Part shown: one piece after another, positions 1 to 10,651 of the stretch
Layout of the letters: every line of letters begins with the position of its first letter
Numbering within the stretch: position 1 is the stretch's first letter
NCBI RefSeq assembly: GCF_950101795.1
Contig: NZ_CATNLZ010000001.1
Span: forward strand, 865,132-929,131
Length of the DNA: 64,000 nucleotides
Origin: Nocardioides sp. T2.26MG-1
Lineage (GTDB): Bacteria; Actinomycetota; Actinomycetes; Propionibacteriales; Nocardioidaceae
Direction: 5' to 3'
The notes under the pieces: generated by a model
What the model saw: only the letters and a program-made list of their open reading frames with translations
Told to the model about the DNA's origin: nothing
Database searches by the model: none
Position numbers and translations under genes: made by a program

Positions 1-858
1 GTGCGCGGTGACCTGCGGCGAACCGACAGCGACCTGCTCCGGGCGGTCGTGCCTCCCGGCGGTCACGTGGCCGAGTTCCTCTTCGTCGGCGCCACCAGCA
101 TCGAGACCACCATCGAGGACCAGCTCCACCTGGTCGCGACCTGGCCGCACGCGCACTTCCTGTCCGAGCTCGAGCAGGCCTGGCGGGGGGTCGGCGTGAC
201 GCCGGCCGCCCGCCGGCAGCTCGAGGATCCGGACGCGCCCCAGCGCGTCGCCGAGGAGCTCGAGCGCTACTGGCAACGGGTGCTCGCGCCGTACTGGCCC
301 CGGTTCCGCGCCCTGCTCGACGCCGATGTCGCCTACCGGCTGGATCGGTTGGCTCGCGGCGGCATCGGCGCACTGCTCTCCGACCTGCACCCGTCGCTGC
401 AGGTCACCGACGAAGCCCTGCACATCAGGAGCGTCACCGACAGCGACATCGACGGGGACGGCCTCACGCTCGTGCCGTGCGTGTTCGTCTGGCCGCGGCT
501 GTGGGTCGAGCTCGGTCTGCTCGGGGAGCCGAGTCTGACGTACGGCGCGCGCGGCATCGGCACCCTCTGGGCCGAGCGACCCGCCGAGCCCGATCGCGAG
601 GACGCGCTCGGGGAGTTGCTCGGCCGGAGCCGGGCGGAGATCCTGATGGGCCTTCGGCTGCCGCGCTCCACGACCGATCTCGCCTACGAGGTCGGACTCA
701 CCGCCCCCACCGTGAGCGCCCACCTGTCCATCCTGCGACGCAGCGGACTCGTGACGTCATGGCGCAGCGGGCGCCGGGTGCTCTACCAGCGCACCGCACT
801 GGCGTCGATGATGGTGTCCGCGGGCGCCGATGATGACCAGACGGAGGCCTCTGGCTGA
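1..858 (+). CDS. ArsR-type winged-helix regulator, 5' end cut by the window edge
   Basis: The open frame runs from base 1, so the 285 visible residues are probably the C-terminal part of a protein of about 330-350 residues. The last 85 residues form a winged-helix DNA-binding domain of ArsR type (SRAEILMGLRLPRSTTDLAYEVGLTAPTVSAHLSILRRSGLV region, about 205-265). The preceding part resembles the DUF5937-like region of actinobacterial ArsR-family regulators. No metal-binding cysteine pair is visible, so metal sensing is unlikely. GTG at base 1 could by chance be a start, but the family normally has an extra N-terminal stretch. Target genes are unknown. Confidence 0.75.
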   Translation: MRGDLRRTDSDLLRAVVPPGGHVAEFLFVGATSIETTIEDQLHLVATWPHAHFLSELEQAWRGVGVTPAARRQLEDPDAPQRVAEELERYWQRVLAPYWPRFRALLDADVAYRLDRLARGGIGALLSDLHPSLQVTDEALHIRSVTDSDIDGDGLTLVPCVFVWPRLWVELGLLGEPSLTYGARGIGTLWAERPAEPDREDALGELLGRSRAEILMGLRLPRSTTDLAYEVGLTAPTVSAHLSILRRSGLVTSWRSGRRVLYQRTALASMMVSAGADDDQTEASG

Positions 859-921
859 GAAGCACCCGGGCCGCGAAGCAGGCCGCTACGGGAGGTTCCT
901 CGAGCACTTGAGGGTCCGGCG

Positions 922-1455
922 TCAGTAGGCGAATACGTGGACGCTTAGCACGTCGATCTCCCGCCGGGGATCGCCGAAGAAGGCTCCCAGGCGGCGAGCG
1001 ACAGTCTGGAAGGGGCGTTCGCGGGGCGAGCCGTCGCCCTTCCAGTTGTTGTGGGGGACGATCAGGAACAGGTGGTGGGCGTCGGTCGCGACATGCGCCT
1101 TCCATAAGTCCTTGAGGTCGTGGTTGTTGGTGATCGTCCCGCCGCGCTCGACCTCGGCGATGATCCCCCGTCCATCCGACAGTTCGAAGAAGAAGTCGGG
1201 TCTGGCATGGGTGACGAGACCGCTCTGCGGGGTCAAGACGACCTCTTCTCCGAAGCCGAGCTGTTCACGCAGCAGGATGGCGAAGTGGTCCTGGATCGCC
1301 TTGCTCTTTGCGCCATGGACGTGCAGGGTCGCGATCTCGGCCGTCGTGGCGACGATGTGCGCTGACAGTTTCTCAGCCAGGCGGTCAACGGCCTGCATCT
1401 CCACGGCCTGCTCAGGCGATAGGTTCGCCTTCACATGTCGCGCGTAGCCGTCCAC
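922..1455 (-). CDS. Hypothetical protein, possible PD-(D/E)XK-like nuclease fold
   Basis: This 177-residue protein has no function I can name. It has a helical N-terminus, then a segment with RPDFFFEL followed about ten residues later by IIAEVERGG (about 108-129). Spacing and beta-strand character resemble the PD-(D/E)XK nuclease core, but the expected E-x-K reads E-V-E-R, so activity is doubtful. No signal peptide or membrane segment is seen. GTG at 1455 is weakly supported; GTG at 1434 is an alternative. It stands alone on the 3' side of a tRNA-Ala gene, a common place for acquired DNA, with no recombinase nearby. Confidence 0.6.
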   Translation of the reverse strand: MDGYARHVKANLSPEQAVEMQAVDRLAEKLSAHIVATTAEIATLHVHGAKSKAIQDHFAILLREQLGFGEEVVLTPQSGLVTHARPDFFFELSDGRGIIAEVERGGTITNNHDLKDLWKAHVATDAHHLFLIVPHNNWKGDGSPRERPFQTVARRLGAFFGDPRREIDVLSVHVFAY

Positions 1456-1598
1456 CCGGCGCAGCTTCGCAGCTCGGCGTCGGAGAAGCTAGTTGCGCGT
1501 CTACGCGCCTTCACCGATCGCTCATCGCGCGCAGCAGTGGCGGCGGGAGATACAGGGACAGGACGAAGGAAACCGCACGGGGTGTCCCGCGGCTTCCC

Positions 1599-1674
1599 TG
1601 GTGGAGCCTAGGGGACTCGAACCCCTAACCCCCTGCTTGCAAAGCAGGTGCGCTACCAATTGCGCCAAGGCCCC
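1599..1674 (-). tRNA. tRNA-Ala (anticodon TGC) with encoded CCA
   Basis: A full cloverleaf is readable on the minus strand: acceptor GGGGCCT pairs with AGGCTCC (one G-U), anticodon stem CTGCT/AGCAG encloses a TTTGCAA loop giving anticodon TGC, and the T arm contains GGTTCGAGTCC. The discriminator A is followed directly by CCA in the genome, so the 3' end need not be added. It lies with tRNA-Ile downstream of the gyrase genes, the usual actinobacterial arrangement. Confidence 0.97.
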
Positions 1675-1690
1675 GTGGTGGTCTCGACAA

Positions 1691-1730
1691 GCTCGACCAT
1701 CGGGTGTGGTGCTCGACCGCCGGGTGTGCT
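1691..1730. repeat. Tandem 20-bp repeat, two units
   Basis: Two adjacent 20-bp units, both starting GCTCGACC and carrying CGGGTGTG, match at 17 of 20 positions, and a third partial GCTCG follows. The flanking GGTCTCGACAAGCTCGACC at 1679-1697 is itself a small dyad. The segment fills the gap between tRNA-Ala and the DLW-39 gene and resembles short intergenic actinobacterial repeats. Confidence 0.6.
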
Positions 1731-1742
1731 GCTCGCAGCACA
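1725..1742 (-). terminator. Hairpin downstream of the DLW-39 gene
   Basis: Perfect 8-bp inverted repeat TGTGCTGC / GCAGCACA with a 2-nt loop, about 30 bp after the DLW-39 stop codon. There is no U-tract, as is common for GC-rich actinobacterial terminators. It may end the DLW-39 transcript or separate it from tRNA-Ala. Confidence 0.45.
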
Positions 1743-1774
1743 GGGAGGCCCGCAGGGGGCCGCCGGGGTCAGCG

Positions 1775-1900
1775 TCAGGCGCGGTCGACCGGGTCGGTCG
1801 CCTCGGCCCAGAGTGCCTGCTCCTGCTTGCTCTCGTCCATCTTGCGCTTGGCGAAGACGGCGCCGCCGACCGCCAGCAGGACGAGGAGGATCTTCTTCAT
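1775..1900 (-). CDS. DLW-39 family small membrane protein
   Basis: A 41-residue protein starting [20 protein letters not shown], with one hydrophobic segment (about 3-16) followed by an acidic tail containing [10 protein letters not shown]. Size, sequence and position between tRNA-Ile and tRNA-Ala match the actinobacterial DLW-39 family, whose role is unknown. The ATG at 1900 is preceded by AGGGAG at suitable spacing; longer in-frame readings upstream are proline-rich and not membrane-protein-like, so the short form is preferred. Confidence 0.85.
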   Translation of the reverse strand: MKKILLVLLAVGGAVFAKRKMDESKQEQALWAEATDPVDRA

Positions 1901-1981
1901 CTGCACTCCCTGAGGTCGGGGGGTGAACCGCCCCGGCCGGGTCGGGGGGGTTCCAAAGGGGGGCGGAGCCCCCATTATGCG

Positions 1982-2055
1982 TGGGCCTAACAGGACTTGA
2001 ACCTGTGACCTCTTCCTTATCAGGGAAGCGCTCTAACCGTCTGAGCTATAGGCCC
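1982..2055 (-). tRNA. tRNA-Ile (anticodon GAT)
   Basis: Minus-strand cloverleaf with acceptor GGGCCTA/TAGGCCC, D arm TAGCTCAGACGGTTAGAGC, anticodon stem CTTCC/GGAAG around CTGATAA (anticodon GAT), and T-arm CAGGTTCAAGTCCTG. The discriminator A is followed by CGC, so CCA is not encoded, unlike the neighbouring tRNA-Ala; it would be added by the enzyme encoded at 32805-34265. Confidence 0.97.
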
Positions 2056-2128
2056 GGGACCGAGGGGAGACACTACCGGACGCCCGAGGACTCCGACAAA
2101 ACGAGGTACCTGGCGGCCCATCCCCGCG

Positions 2129-2156
2129 CGACACGCCGCTGCGTCCCGGCGTGTCG
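2129..2156 (-). terminator. Second hairpin after the gyrBA-DUF3566 operon
   Basis: Perfect 10-bp arms CGACACGCCG and CGGCGTGTCG around an 8-nt loop, 40-70 bp beyond the DUF3566 stop. With the hairpin at 2161-2185 it forms a tandem terminator insulating tRNA-Ile from the gyrase operon. Confidence 0.6.
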
Positions 2157-2160
2157 TGAG

Positions 2161-2185
2161 GGTTTCGGCTGTCAGCAGCCGAACC
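2161..2185 (-). terminator. First hairpin after the DUF3566 gene
   Basis: GGTTTCGGCTG and CAGCCGAACC pair with a single bulged T and a loop of about 4 nt, starting 11 bp after the DUF3566 stop codon. It is likely the main intrinsic terminator of the gyrase operon. Confidence 0.6.
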
Positions 2186-2195
2186 CCGCAACGGG

Positions 2196-2714
2196 TCAGC
2201 GGTCGTCCTCGGCGAGCGTGAGCTCGACGCCGCCGACCAGGGCCGCCGACATGTTGTAGAGGAACGCCCCGAGCGTGGCGATCGCGGTGATCAGCACGAC
2301 GTCGACGACCGCGACCAGGATCGTGAATCCCATGACGCGGGACATCCCGACGTACTTCTCCACGTCCCAGTTGGCGGCGTCGTCGCCGCCGACCACGTCA
2401 CGCACCGTGTCGTTGATCGAGTCCCAGACCCCGGCGGCGGACAGCACCGACCAGATGATGAACACCGAGACCACGGTGACGACCGCGAACGCGACCGCCA
2501 GCAGGAACGACGTCTTCATCACCGACCACGGGTCGACCCGGGTCAGCCGGAGCCGTGCCCGGCGAGGCGGCCGCTTGCCGGCGGCCGCCTTCGTGGCGGC
2601 CTTGCCGGACTCGGGTCGCGCGTTGGCGCGGTGCTCGTCGGCGGCGTTGCTCAGCTTGGCCGAGATCCGTTCACTGAGGGGCGCGCGTACGGCCGTGTCC
2701 TGGCGGTCGGTCAT
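2196..2714 (-). CDS. DUF3566 membrane protein downstream of gyrA
   Basis: A 172-residue protein with a basic, alanine-rich cytoplasmic N-terminus (1-58) and two long hydrophobic segments (about 66-92 and 128-155) flanking a charged loop that contains TVRDVVGG. The core matches the DUF3566 family, which sits directly after gyrA in most actinobacteria (Rv0007 in M. tuberculosis). Its ATG shares one base with the gyrA stop (TGATG), so it is translationally coupled. Function is unknown; a membrane or envelope role is inferred. Confidence 0.9.
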   Translation of the reverse strand: MTDRQDTAVRAPLSERISAKLSNAADEHRANARPESGKAATKAAAGKRPPRRARLRLTRVDPWSVMKTSFLLAVAFAVVTVVSVFIIWSVLSAAGVWDSINDTVRDVVGGDDAANWDVEKYVGMSRVMGFTILVAVVDVVLITAIATLGAFLYNMSAALVGGVELTLAEDDR

Positions 2715-5479
2715 CAGCCGTCACTCTCCCCGTCGGTGTCCGGTCCGGTGTCACCCTCGCTGGCAGTCTCACCCGTCACCTCTGACGCGCCAGACGCCTC
2801 GATTGTTGCATCCGTACCCCGATCGGACGACTCGTCAACCTCGACGCCGTCGCCGTCCTCGTCCGAGGCGACCTGGTCGTCCTCGAGCTCCTCCTCGCGT
2901 GCCTCGACCGATCGGGCCACCACGGCGACCGCGTCACCCGACTTGGGCGTCACGAACTTCACGCCCATCGTCGAGCGGCCGGTGGGCCGGAAGTCGGCGT
3001 TGATCGGGCTGCGCACGACCTGGCCGTTCTGGGTGATCGAGAGGATCTCGTCGCCCTCGACGACGATGAACGCACCGACCAGCTGGCCGCGGTCCTCGTT
3101 CTGCAGCGACATCGCCTTGATGCCGAGGCCGCCACGCGACTGCAGGCGGTACTCCGAGATCCGCGAGCGCTTCGCGAAGCCGCCGTCGGTGATCGTGAAG
3201 ACGTACTGCTCCTTGACGTCGGGCAGGTCGCCCGCCGCCGTGGACTCGCCCGCCGCCGAGGCCTTCGCCTCCGCGGCCTCCTCGGCCGCGACCTGCTCGG
3301 CACGGATCACGGACATCGAGAGCAGGGAGTCGCCGGAGCGGAACTTCATGCCCGCGACACCGGAGGTGGCCCGGCCCATCGGGCGCAGCTGGCTGTCGTC
3401 GGCCGGGAAGCGGATCGCCTGGCCCTTGCGGGAGACCAGCAGGATGTGGTCGTCGGCGTTGACCAGCTCGGCGCCGATCAGCTCGTCGTCGTCCTCGCGG
3501 AAGTTGATCGCGATCACCCCGGCCTGACGCGGGCTGTTGTAGTCGCCGAGGCGGGTCTTCTTCACCAGGCCGTTGCGGGTCGCGAGCACGAGGTACGGCG
3601 CCTGCTCGTAGTCGCGGATCGCCAGCACCTGCGCGATGTTCTCGTCGGGCTGGAAGCTCAGCAGCCCCGCGACGTGGCCGCCCTTGGCGTCGCGCGACGC
3701 CTCCGGGAGGTTGTAGGCCTTGGTGCGGTAGACCCGGCCGGCGGTCGTGAAGAACAGCAGCCAGTGGTGGTTGGTGGTCGCGATGAAGTGCTCGACGACG
3801 TCGTCGCCGCGCAAGCTCGCGCCCCGCACGCCCTTGCCGCCCCGCTTCTGGGTGCGGTACTGGTCGGCACGGGTCCGCTTGGCGTAGCCGCCGCGGGTGA
3901 TGGAGACGACGAGGTCCTCGTCGGGGATCAGGTCCTCCATCGACAGGTCGCCGTCGGCCGCGATGATCTGGGTACGCCGCTCCTCGCCGTACCGCTCCAC
4001 GATCTCGGCCAGCTCGTCGGCGACGATCTGCCGCTGCCGGGAGACGTTCGCGAGGATGTCCTGCAGGTCCGCGATCGTGCGCTCGATCTCGGCCAGCTCG
4101 TCGATGATCTTCTGGCGCTCCAGCGCCGCCAGGCGGCGCAGCTGCATGTCGAGGATCGCGTTGGCCTGGACCTCGTCGATCTCGAGCAGCTCGATCAGGC
4201 CCTGGCGGGCGTCGTCGACCTCGGGGGACCGGCGGATCAGCGCGATCACCTCGTCGAGCATGTCGAGGGCCTTGACCAGGCCACGCAGCACGTGGGCGCG
4301 CTTCTCGGCCTCGGCGAGGCGGTACTCGGTCCGGCGCCGGATGACGTCGATCTGGTGGATCACCCAGTTGCTGATGAACTGGTCGATGGTCAGCGTGCGC
4401 GGCACGCCGTCGACCAGCGCGAGCATGTTCGCGCTGAAGTTGGTCTGCAGCTCGGTGTGCTTGAGCAGGTTGTTGAGCACGACCCGGGCGACCGCGTCGC
4501 GCTTGAGCACGACCACCAGCCGCTGGCCGGTGCGGTCGGAGGTGTCGTCGCGGACGTCGGAGATGCCCTGCACCTTGCCGGAGTCGGCGAGCTCGGCGAT
4601 CTTCAGCGCGAGGTTGTCGGGGTTGACCATGTAGGGCAGCTCGGTGATCACCAGGCAGGTGCGGCCCTTGGCGTCCTCGTCGACCTCGATCACCGCGCGC
4701 TGGGTGACCGACCCGCGCCCGGTGCGGTAGGCCTGCTCGATGCCCTGGCGGCCGACGATCAGCGCGCCGTTGGGGAAGTCGGGGCCCTTGATCCGCTCGA
4801 TCAGCGCGTCCTGCAGCTCCTCGCGGCTCGCGTCGGGGTGCTCGAGCGCCCACCGCGCGCCCTCGGCGACCTCCCGCAGGTTGTGCGGCGGGATGTTGGT
4901 CGCCATACCGACCGCGATGCCGGCCGAGCCGTTGACCAGCAGGTTGGGGAACCGCGCCGGCAGGACCACCGGCTCCTCGGAGCGCCCGTCGTAGTTGGGC
5001 TGGAAGTCGACGGTGTCCTCGTTGATGTCGCGGACCATCTCCATGGCCAGCGGCGCCATCCGGCACTCGGTGTACCGCATCGCCGCGGCGGAGTCGTTGC
5101 CGGGCGAGCCGAAGTTGCCCTGGCCCTGCACCAGCGGGGCCCGCATCACCCAGGGCTGCGCGAGGCGGACCAGGGTGTCGTAGATCGCGGAGTCGCCGTG
5201 GGGGTGGTACTGACCCATGACGTCGCCGACCACGCGCGAGCACTTGGAGAACCCGCGGTCGGGGCGGTAGCCGCCGTCGTACATCGCGTAGAGCACGCGG
5301 CGGTGCACGGGCTTGAGCCCGTCGCGTACGTCGGGGAGCGCTCGGCCGACGATGACGGCCATCGCGTAGTCGATGTAGGCGCGCTGCATCGAGGTCTGCA
5401 GCTCGACGGGCTCGATGCGGCCGCCGGGGCCGGGGCCCTCGGGGGGAGTGCTGCCGCCGTCGGTGGGAGTCTCGGTCAC
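2714..5479 (-). CDS. gyrA: DNA gyrase subunit A
   Basis: The breakage-reunion subunit of type II topoisomerase, introducing negative supercoils with GyrB. Visible are the winged-helix/tower region with the catalytic tyrosine in AAAMRYTE (Tyr136), the quinolone-determining GDSAIYD (95-101) with the Ser and Asp retained as in drug-sensitive enzymes, and the GyrA box RTQKRGGKG that starts the C-terminal beta-pinwheel. The C-terminus extends as a long acidic tail (about the last 70 residues, rich in E, D, S and G). At 921 residues it is somewhat longer than the roughly 840-residue norm because of that tail. GTG start at 5479, 51 bp after gyrB. Confidence 0.98.
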   Translation of the reverse strand: MTETPTDGGSTPPEGPGPGGRIEPVELQTSMQRAYIDYAMAVIVGRALPDVRDGLKPVHRRVLYAMYDGGYRPDRGFSKCSRVVGDVMGQYHPHGDSAIYDTLVRLAQPWVMRAPLVQGQGNFGSPGNDSAAAMRYTECRMAPLAMEMVRDINEDTVDFQPNYDGRSEEPVVLPARFPNLLVNGSAGIAVGMATNIPPHNLREVAEGARWALEHPDASREELQDALIERIKGPDFPNGALIVGRQGIEQAYRTGRGSVTQRAVIEVDEDAKGRTCLVITELPYMVNPDNLALKIAELADSGKVQGISDVRDDTSDRTGQRLVVVLKRDAVARVVLNNLLKHTELQTNFSANMLALVDGVPRTLTIDQFISNWVIHQIDVIRRRTEYRLAEAEKRAHVLRGLVKALDMLDEVIALIRRSPEVDDARQGLIELLEIDEVQANAILDMQLRRLAALERQKIIDELAEIERTIADLQDILANVSRQRQIVADELAEIVERYGEERRTQIIAADGDLSMEDLIPDEDLVVSITRGGYAKRTRADQYRTQKRGGKGVRGASLRGDDVVEHFIATTNHHWLLFFTTAGRVYRTKAYNLPEASRDAKGGHVAGLLSFQPDENIAQVLAIRDYEQAPYLVLATRNGLVKKTRLGDYNSPRQAGVIAINFREDDDELIGAELVNADDHILLVSRKGQAIRFPADDSQLRPMGRATSGVAGMKFRSGDSLLSMSVIRAEQVAAEEAAEAKASAAGESTAAGDLPDVKEQYVFTITDGGFAKRSRISEYRLQSRGGLGIKAMSLQNEDRGQLVGAFIVVEGDEILSITQNGQVVRSPINADFRPTGRSTMGVKFVTPKSGDAVAVVARSVEAREEELEDDQVASDEDGDGVEVDESSDRGTDATIEASGASEVTGETASEGDTGPDTDGESDG

Positions 5480-5507
5480 GATGGTTCTTTCTGGTCGCTT
5501 CTACCGG

Positions 5508-5530
5508 TATCTAGCGCATCTTCTAGACGG

Positions 5531-5537
<7 letters not shown>
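5508..5537 (-). promoter_or_regulatory. Inverted repeat across the gyrB stop / gyrA leader
   Basis: Perfect 8-bp arms TATCTAGC and GCTAGATA enclose 14 nt that contain a TCTAGA palindrome. One arm includes the gyrB stop codon and the element ends about 30 bp before the gyrA start. It is AT-richer than its surroundings. It could be an RNA hairpin affecting gyrA expression relative to gyrB, or a processing site. Confidence 0.45.
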
Positions 5538-7666
<2,129 letters not shown>

Positions 7667-7708
7667 ACACACCTCTTCGCGACGGGCCGCCGGCTCGGGG
7701 CCGGGGCG

Positions 7709-7757
7709 GTGACACACACGCACGTACCTGTGACATGCACGTCTCGGTGACATGCAC
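7709..7757 (-). promoter_or_regulatory. Direct repeats in the gyrB leader
   Basis: On the minus strand GTGCATGTCAC occurs twice (7747-7757 and 7730-7740), 17 bp apart, and a third degenerate copy ending in GTGTCAC covers 7709-7723. The cluster is 43-90 bp before the gyrB start in the 314-bp gyrB-dciA gap, so it may be a regulator-binding array or a leader structure for gyrBA. The rest of this gap (7758-7980) shows only GC-rich sequence with no gene. Confidence 0.4.
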
Positions 7758-7980
7758 AGGGCCGCCGCACGACAGGCTGACGACCCAACGGCCATGATAG
7801 CGCTCTGAGGGCCGTATCCCACGTCCATACCCCCGACCCTGGGGACAACGGCGACGAAAAGAGGGCCCTGAGCGGCTCGTGAGGGCCTCCGGGAGCGCCG
7901 AGCAGGGGTGGTGGTGGGTCCCCATACCTCCGAGCGCCCCGCAGATCGGCACACCGGCGCTCCGGCGGCCCGCTCCCGGA

Positions 7981-8538
7981 TCAGCCGTAGGTGTCGCGGG
8001 GACCGCGCCCGTCGCGCACCGACCGGGGGCCCTTCTTCCAGCTCGGACCGTGCGGTCCGAGCACCTCGATGAGCGTCACCGTGCCGTGGCCGAGCTCCTG
8101 GTTGAGCCGGCGTACGACGGTGGGCGCGAGCAGCCGCAGCTGGGTCGCCCAGGCGGTCGAGTCGGTGCGCACGACGAGCCGGCCGTCGGCGAACGACTCC
8201 GGGGTGCAGTGCAGCGCGATCTCGGCGCCGACCAGCTCGGCCCAGCGGCCGATCACGCCGTGGACCCGGAGCTCGAGCGCCCAGCCGTGGTCGTCGACCA
8301 GCCGCGACAGCGTCGTGTCGAGCAGCTGGGGGTCGCGGTCGTCGGGGTGCGCCCCGGTGACCCGGCCGCGGCCGGGCGCGTCCTTCTTGCGCATCCTGCG
8401 GCGCGCGGCCGGGGTCGACTTCGCGGTCGCCCGGGTCAGCGCCTTCGCCAGGTCCAGGCCGTCGTCGTGGTGGACCTGCACCTCCTCCGGCTCCGGGGGA
8501 GGCAGCCCGCCGCCGGTCGTCTCGTCGTCAGTCGCCAT
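7981..8538 (-). CDS. dciA: DciA-like DUF721 protein, probable replicative helicase loader
   Basis: This 185-residue protein has a charged, disordered N-terminus (with a [14 protein letters not shown] segment) and a C-terminal DUF721 domain (about 95-165: [25 protein letters not shown], then [20 protein letters not shown]). DUF721 proteins such as M. tuberculosis Rv0004 are DciA homologues that help load DnaB helicase. It overlaps the end of recF by 11 bp in another frame and lies between recF and gyrB, the conserved actinobacterial position. The symbol rests on family and position. Confidence 0.88.
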   Translation of the reverse strand: MATDDETTGGGLPPPEPEEVQVHHDDGLDLAKALTRATAKSTPAARRRMRKKDAPGRGRVTGAHPDDRDPQLLDTTLSRLVDDHGWALELRVHGVIGRWAELVGAEIALHCTPESFADGRLVVRTDSTAWATQLRLLAPTVVRRLNQELGHGTVTLIEVLGPHGPSWKKGPRSVRDGRGPRDTYG

Positions 8539-9676
8539 CGACCCGGACCACCTCGCCGTTGCCGACGGTGAAGCGCGTCCCCGCCAGCGCGGCGGGCACG
8601 TCGGCGGCGACCGCGGCGGTGACCAGCACCTGCTCCGCGCCGGCAACCAGGTCGGCGAGCTGGGCCCGGCGCTCGGTGTCCAGCTCGGCGAACACGTCGT
8701 CGAGGATCAGGATCGGGTCGTCGCCGTCGGCGCGCAGCAGGTCGTACGACGCGAGGCGCAGCGCCAGCGCGAAGGACCACGACTCCCCGTGCGAGGCGTA
8801 GCCCTTCACCGGCAGCCGCCCCTCGCCCGGCCCGTGCCCCAGGCTCAGCAGCAGCTCGTCGCGGTGCGGCCCGACCAGGGAGACCCCGCGATCCAGCTCG
8901 TCGCTCCGGCGGCGCTCGACCTCGGCGAGCATCGCGTCGGCCAGGTCGCCGCGGCCGGTCCGGCCCTCGACGTCGAACGACGGCTTGTAGTCGATGTCGG
9001 CGTCGTCCCGGGTCGCGCCGCGGGCCACGGTCTCGTAGGCCTTGCCGACGTAGGGCCGCAGCGCCTCGACGAGGTCCAGGCGCTCTGCGAGCAGCTCCGC
9101 GCCGACCCGGGCGAGGTGCTCGTCCCAGACCGCGAGGGTCTCGGGCGGCGCCGACCGGCGGCCGGCCTGCCGTGCGGTCTTGAGCAGGGAGTTGCGCTGG
9201 CGCAGGATCCGCTCGTAGTCCGCGCGGACGCCCGCCAGGCGGGGTGCGCGCAGCACGAGCAGGTCGTCGAGGAACCGGCGCCGGTCGGACGGGTCGCCCT
9301 TGACCAGCGTGAGGTCCTCGGGCGAGAACACGACCGTGCGCACCAGCCCGACGAGGTCGCGGGCCCGGGGGAGCGGCGACCGGTTGACGCGGGCCCGGTT
9401 GGACCGCCCCGGGTTGACCTCGATCTCGAGTACGGCGGTGCGCCCGTCACGCACGACCGCCGCGCGCACCACAGCCTGGTCCGCGCCGGCCCGCACCAGC
9501 GGCGCGTCGCTCGCCACCCGGTGGGAGCTCAGCCGCGAGAGGTAGTCGATGGCCTCGACCAGGTTGGTCTTGCCCTGACCGTTGCGGCCGATGAACGCGG
9601 TGGCACCGGGGGACAGCTCGACCTCGGCCGTGGCGTAGGACCGGAAGTCGTGGAGCGAGAGGTGCGCGACGTACAC
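8528..9676 (-). CDS. recF: DNA replication/repair protein RecF
   Basis: An SMC-like ATPase that helps RecO/RecR load RecA at gaps. At 382 residues it matches the family. Walker A is GRNGQGKT (30-37), the signature region is near [38 protein letters not shown], and Walker B is [12 protein letters not shown]. The GTG at 9676 gives the usual start [14 protein letters not shown] and lies 11 bp after the gnd stop; no strong ribosome site is visible, suggesting translational coupling to gnd. Confidence 0.97.
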   Translation of the reverse strand: MYVAHLSLHDFRSYATAEVELSPGATAFIGRNGQGKTNLVEAIDYLSRLSSHRVASDAPLVRAGADQAVVRAAVVRDGRTAVLEIEVNPGRSNRARVNRSPLPRARDLVGLVRTVVFSPEDLTLVKGDPSDRRRFLDDLLVLRAPRLAGVRADYERILRQRNSLLKTARQAGRRSAPPETLAVWDEHLARVGAELLAERLDLVEALRPYVGKAYETVARGATRDDADIDYKPSFDVEGRTGRGDLADAMLAEVERRRSDELDRGVSLVGPHRDELLLSLGHGPGEGRLPVKGYASHGESWSFALALRLASYDLLRADGDDPILILDDVFAELDTERRAQLADLVAGAEQVLVTAAVAADVPAALAGTRFTVGNGEVVRVDGD

Positions 9677-9687
9677 GGCCGTGCGGA

Positions 9688-10593
9688 TCAGCCGGGGTTG
9701 GCGTCGCCGCCGACAGGCGGCTCGGTGTGCACGGCGTGGCCGCCGAACTGGTTGCGCATCGCGGCGACCGCCTTCATCGCCGGGCTGTCGTCCTGGCGAG
9801 AGGTGAAGCGGGCGAACAGCGACGCGGCGATGACGTGCATCGGCACGGCGTTGTCGATCGCGGCCTCGACGGTCCACCGGCCCTCGCCGGAGTCCTCGGC
9901 GTAGCCCGCGATCTTGTCGAGGTGGCCGTCCTCCTCGAGCGCGGAGACCAGGAGGTCGAGCAGCCAGGAGCGGATGACGGTGCCGGACCGCCAGGAGTCG
10001 AAGACCTCGGTGACGTTGTCGACCAGGTCGACCTTCTCGAGCAGCTCCCAGCCCTCGGCATAGCTCTGCATCATGGCGTACTCGATGCCGTTGTGGACCA
10101 TCTTCGCGAAGTGCCCGGCGCCGGGCTTCTTGCCCGCGTGGACGAAGCCGCCCTCGTCCGGCTTGAGCGCGTCGAGAGCCGGCTGCACCTTGGCGAGGTC
10201 CTCGTCGGATCCGCCGCACATCAGGGCGTAGCCGTTCTTGAGTCCCCACACGCCTCCCGAGACGCCGCAGTCCACGAAGCCGATGCCGCGGTCGGCGAGC
10301 AGGTCGGCGTTGACCTGGTCGTCGGTCCACTTGCTGTTGCCGCCGTCGACCACGAGGTCGCCCTCGCCGAGCAGGCCGGCCAGCTGGCGGATCGTGTCCC
10401 GGGTCGGGTCGCCCGACGGCACCATCAACCAGACGACCTTGGGGGAGGGGAGCCGCTCGACCATCGCCTCGAGGCTGTCGGCGTCGGCCAGGTCGGGGTT
10501 GCGGTCGAAGCCGACCACCGTGTGCCCCGCGTCGCGGAGCCGGGTGCGCATGTTGCCACCCATCTTGCCGAGGCCGACGAGTCCGATGTCCAT
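9688..10593 (-). CDS. gnd: 6-phosphogluconate dehydrogenase, short decarboxylating type
   Basis: Oxidises 6-phosphogluconate to ribulose 5-phosphate and CO2, giving reduced cofactor and pentoses. The 301-residue protein begins with a Rossmann fold ([15 protein letters not shown]), carries the substrate-binding CGVSGGVWG motif and the catalytic [10 protein letters not shown] segment, and has the short C-terminal domain typical of the roughly 300-residue GntZ-type enzymes, which often use NAD. Its place between dnaN and recF is conserved in many actinobacteria and probably gives coordinated expression with replication genes. Confidence 0.95.
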   Translation of the reverse strand: MDIGLVGLGKMGGNMRTRLRDAGHTVVGFDRNPDLADADSLEAMVERLPSPKVVWLMVPSGDPTRDTIRQLAGLLGEGDLVVDGGNSKWTDDQVNADLLADRGIGFVDCGVSGGVWGLKNGYALMCGGSDEDLAKVQPALDALKPDEGGFVHAGKKPGAGHFAKMVHNGIEYAMMQSYAEGWELLEKVDLVDNVTEVFDSWRSGTVIRSWLLDLLVSALEEDGHLDKIAGYAEDSGEGRWTVEAAIDNAVPMHVIAASLFARFTSRQDDSPAMKAVAAMRNQFGGHAVHTEPPVGGDANPG

Positions 10594-10651
10594 CGCTGTT
10601 CCAATCTGCCGAGGCGCGGTCGGCCCCAGCCTAGGACCCGTACCCGAAGGC

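Noticed and set aside
7667..7954. Extended N-terminus of GyrB
   Set aside because: Arg/Cys/Pro-rich, covers the direct repeats of the leader, and a good ribosome site precedes the GTG at 7666.
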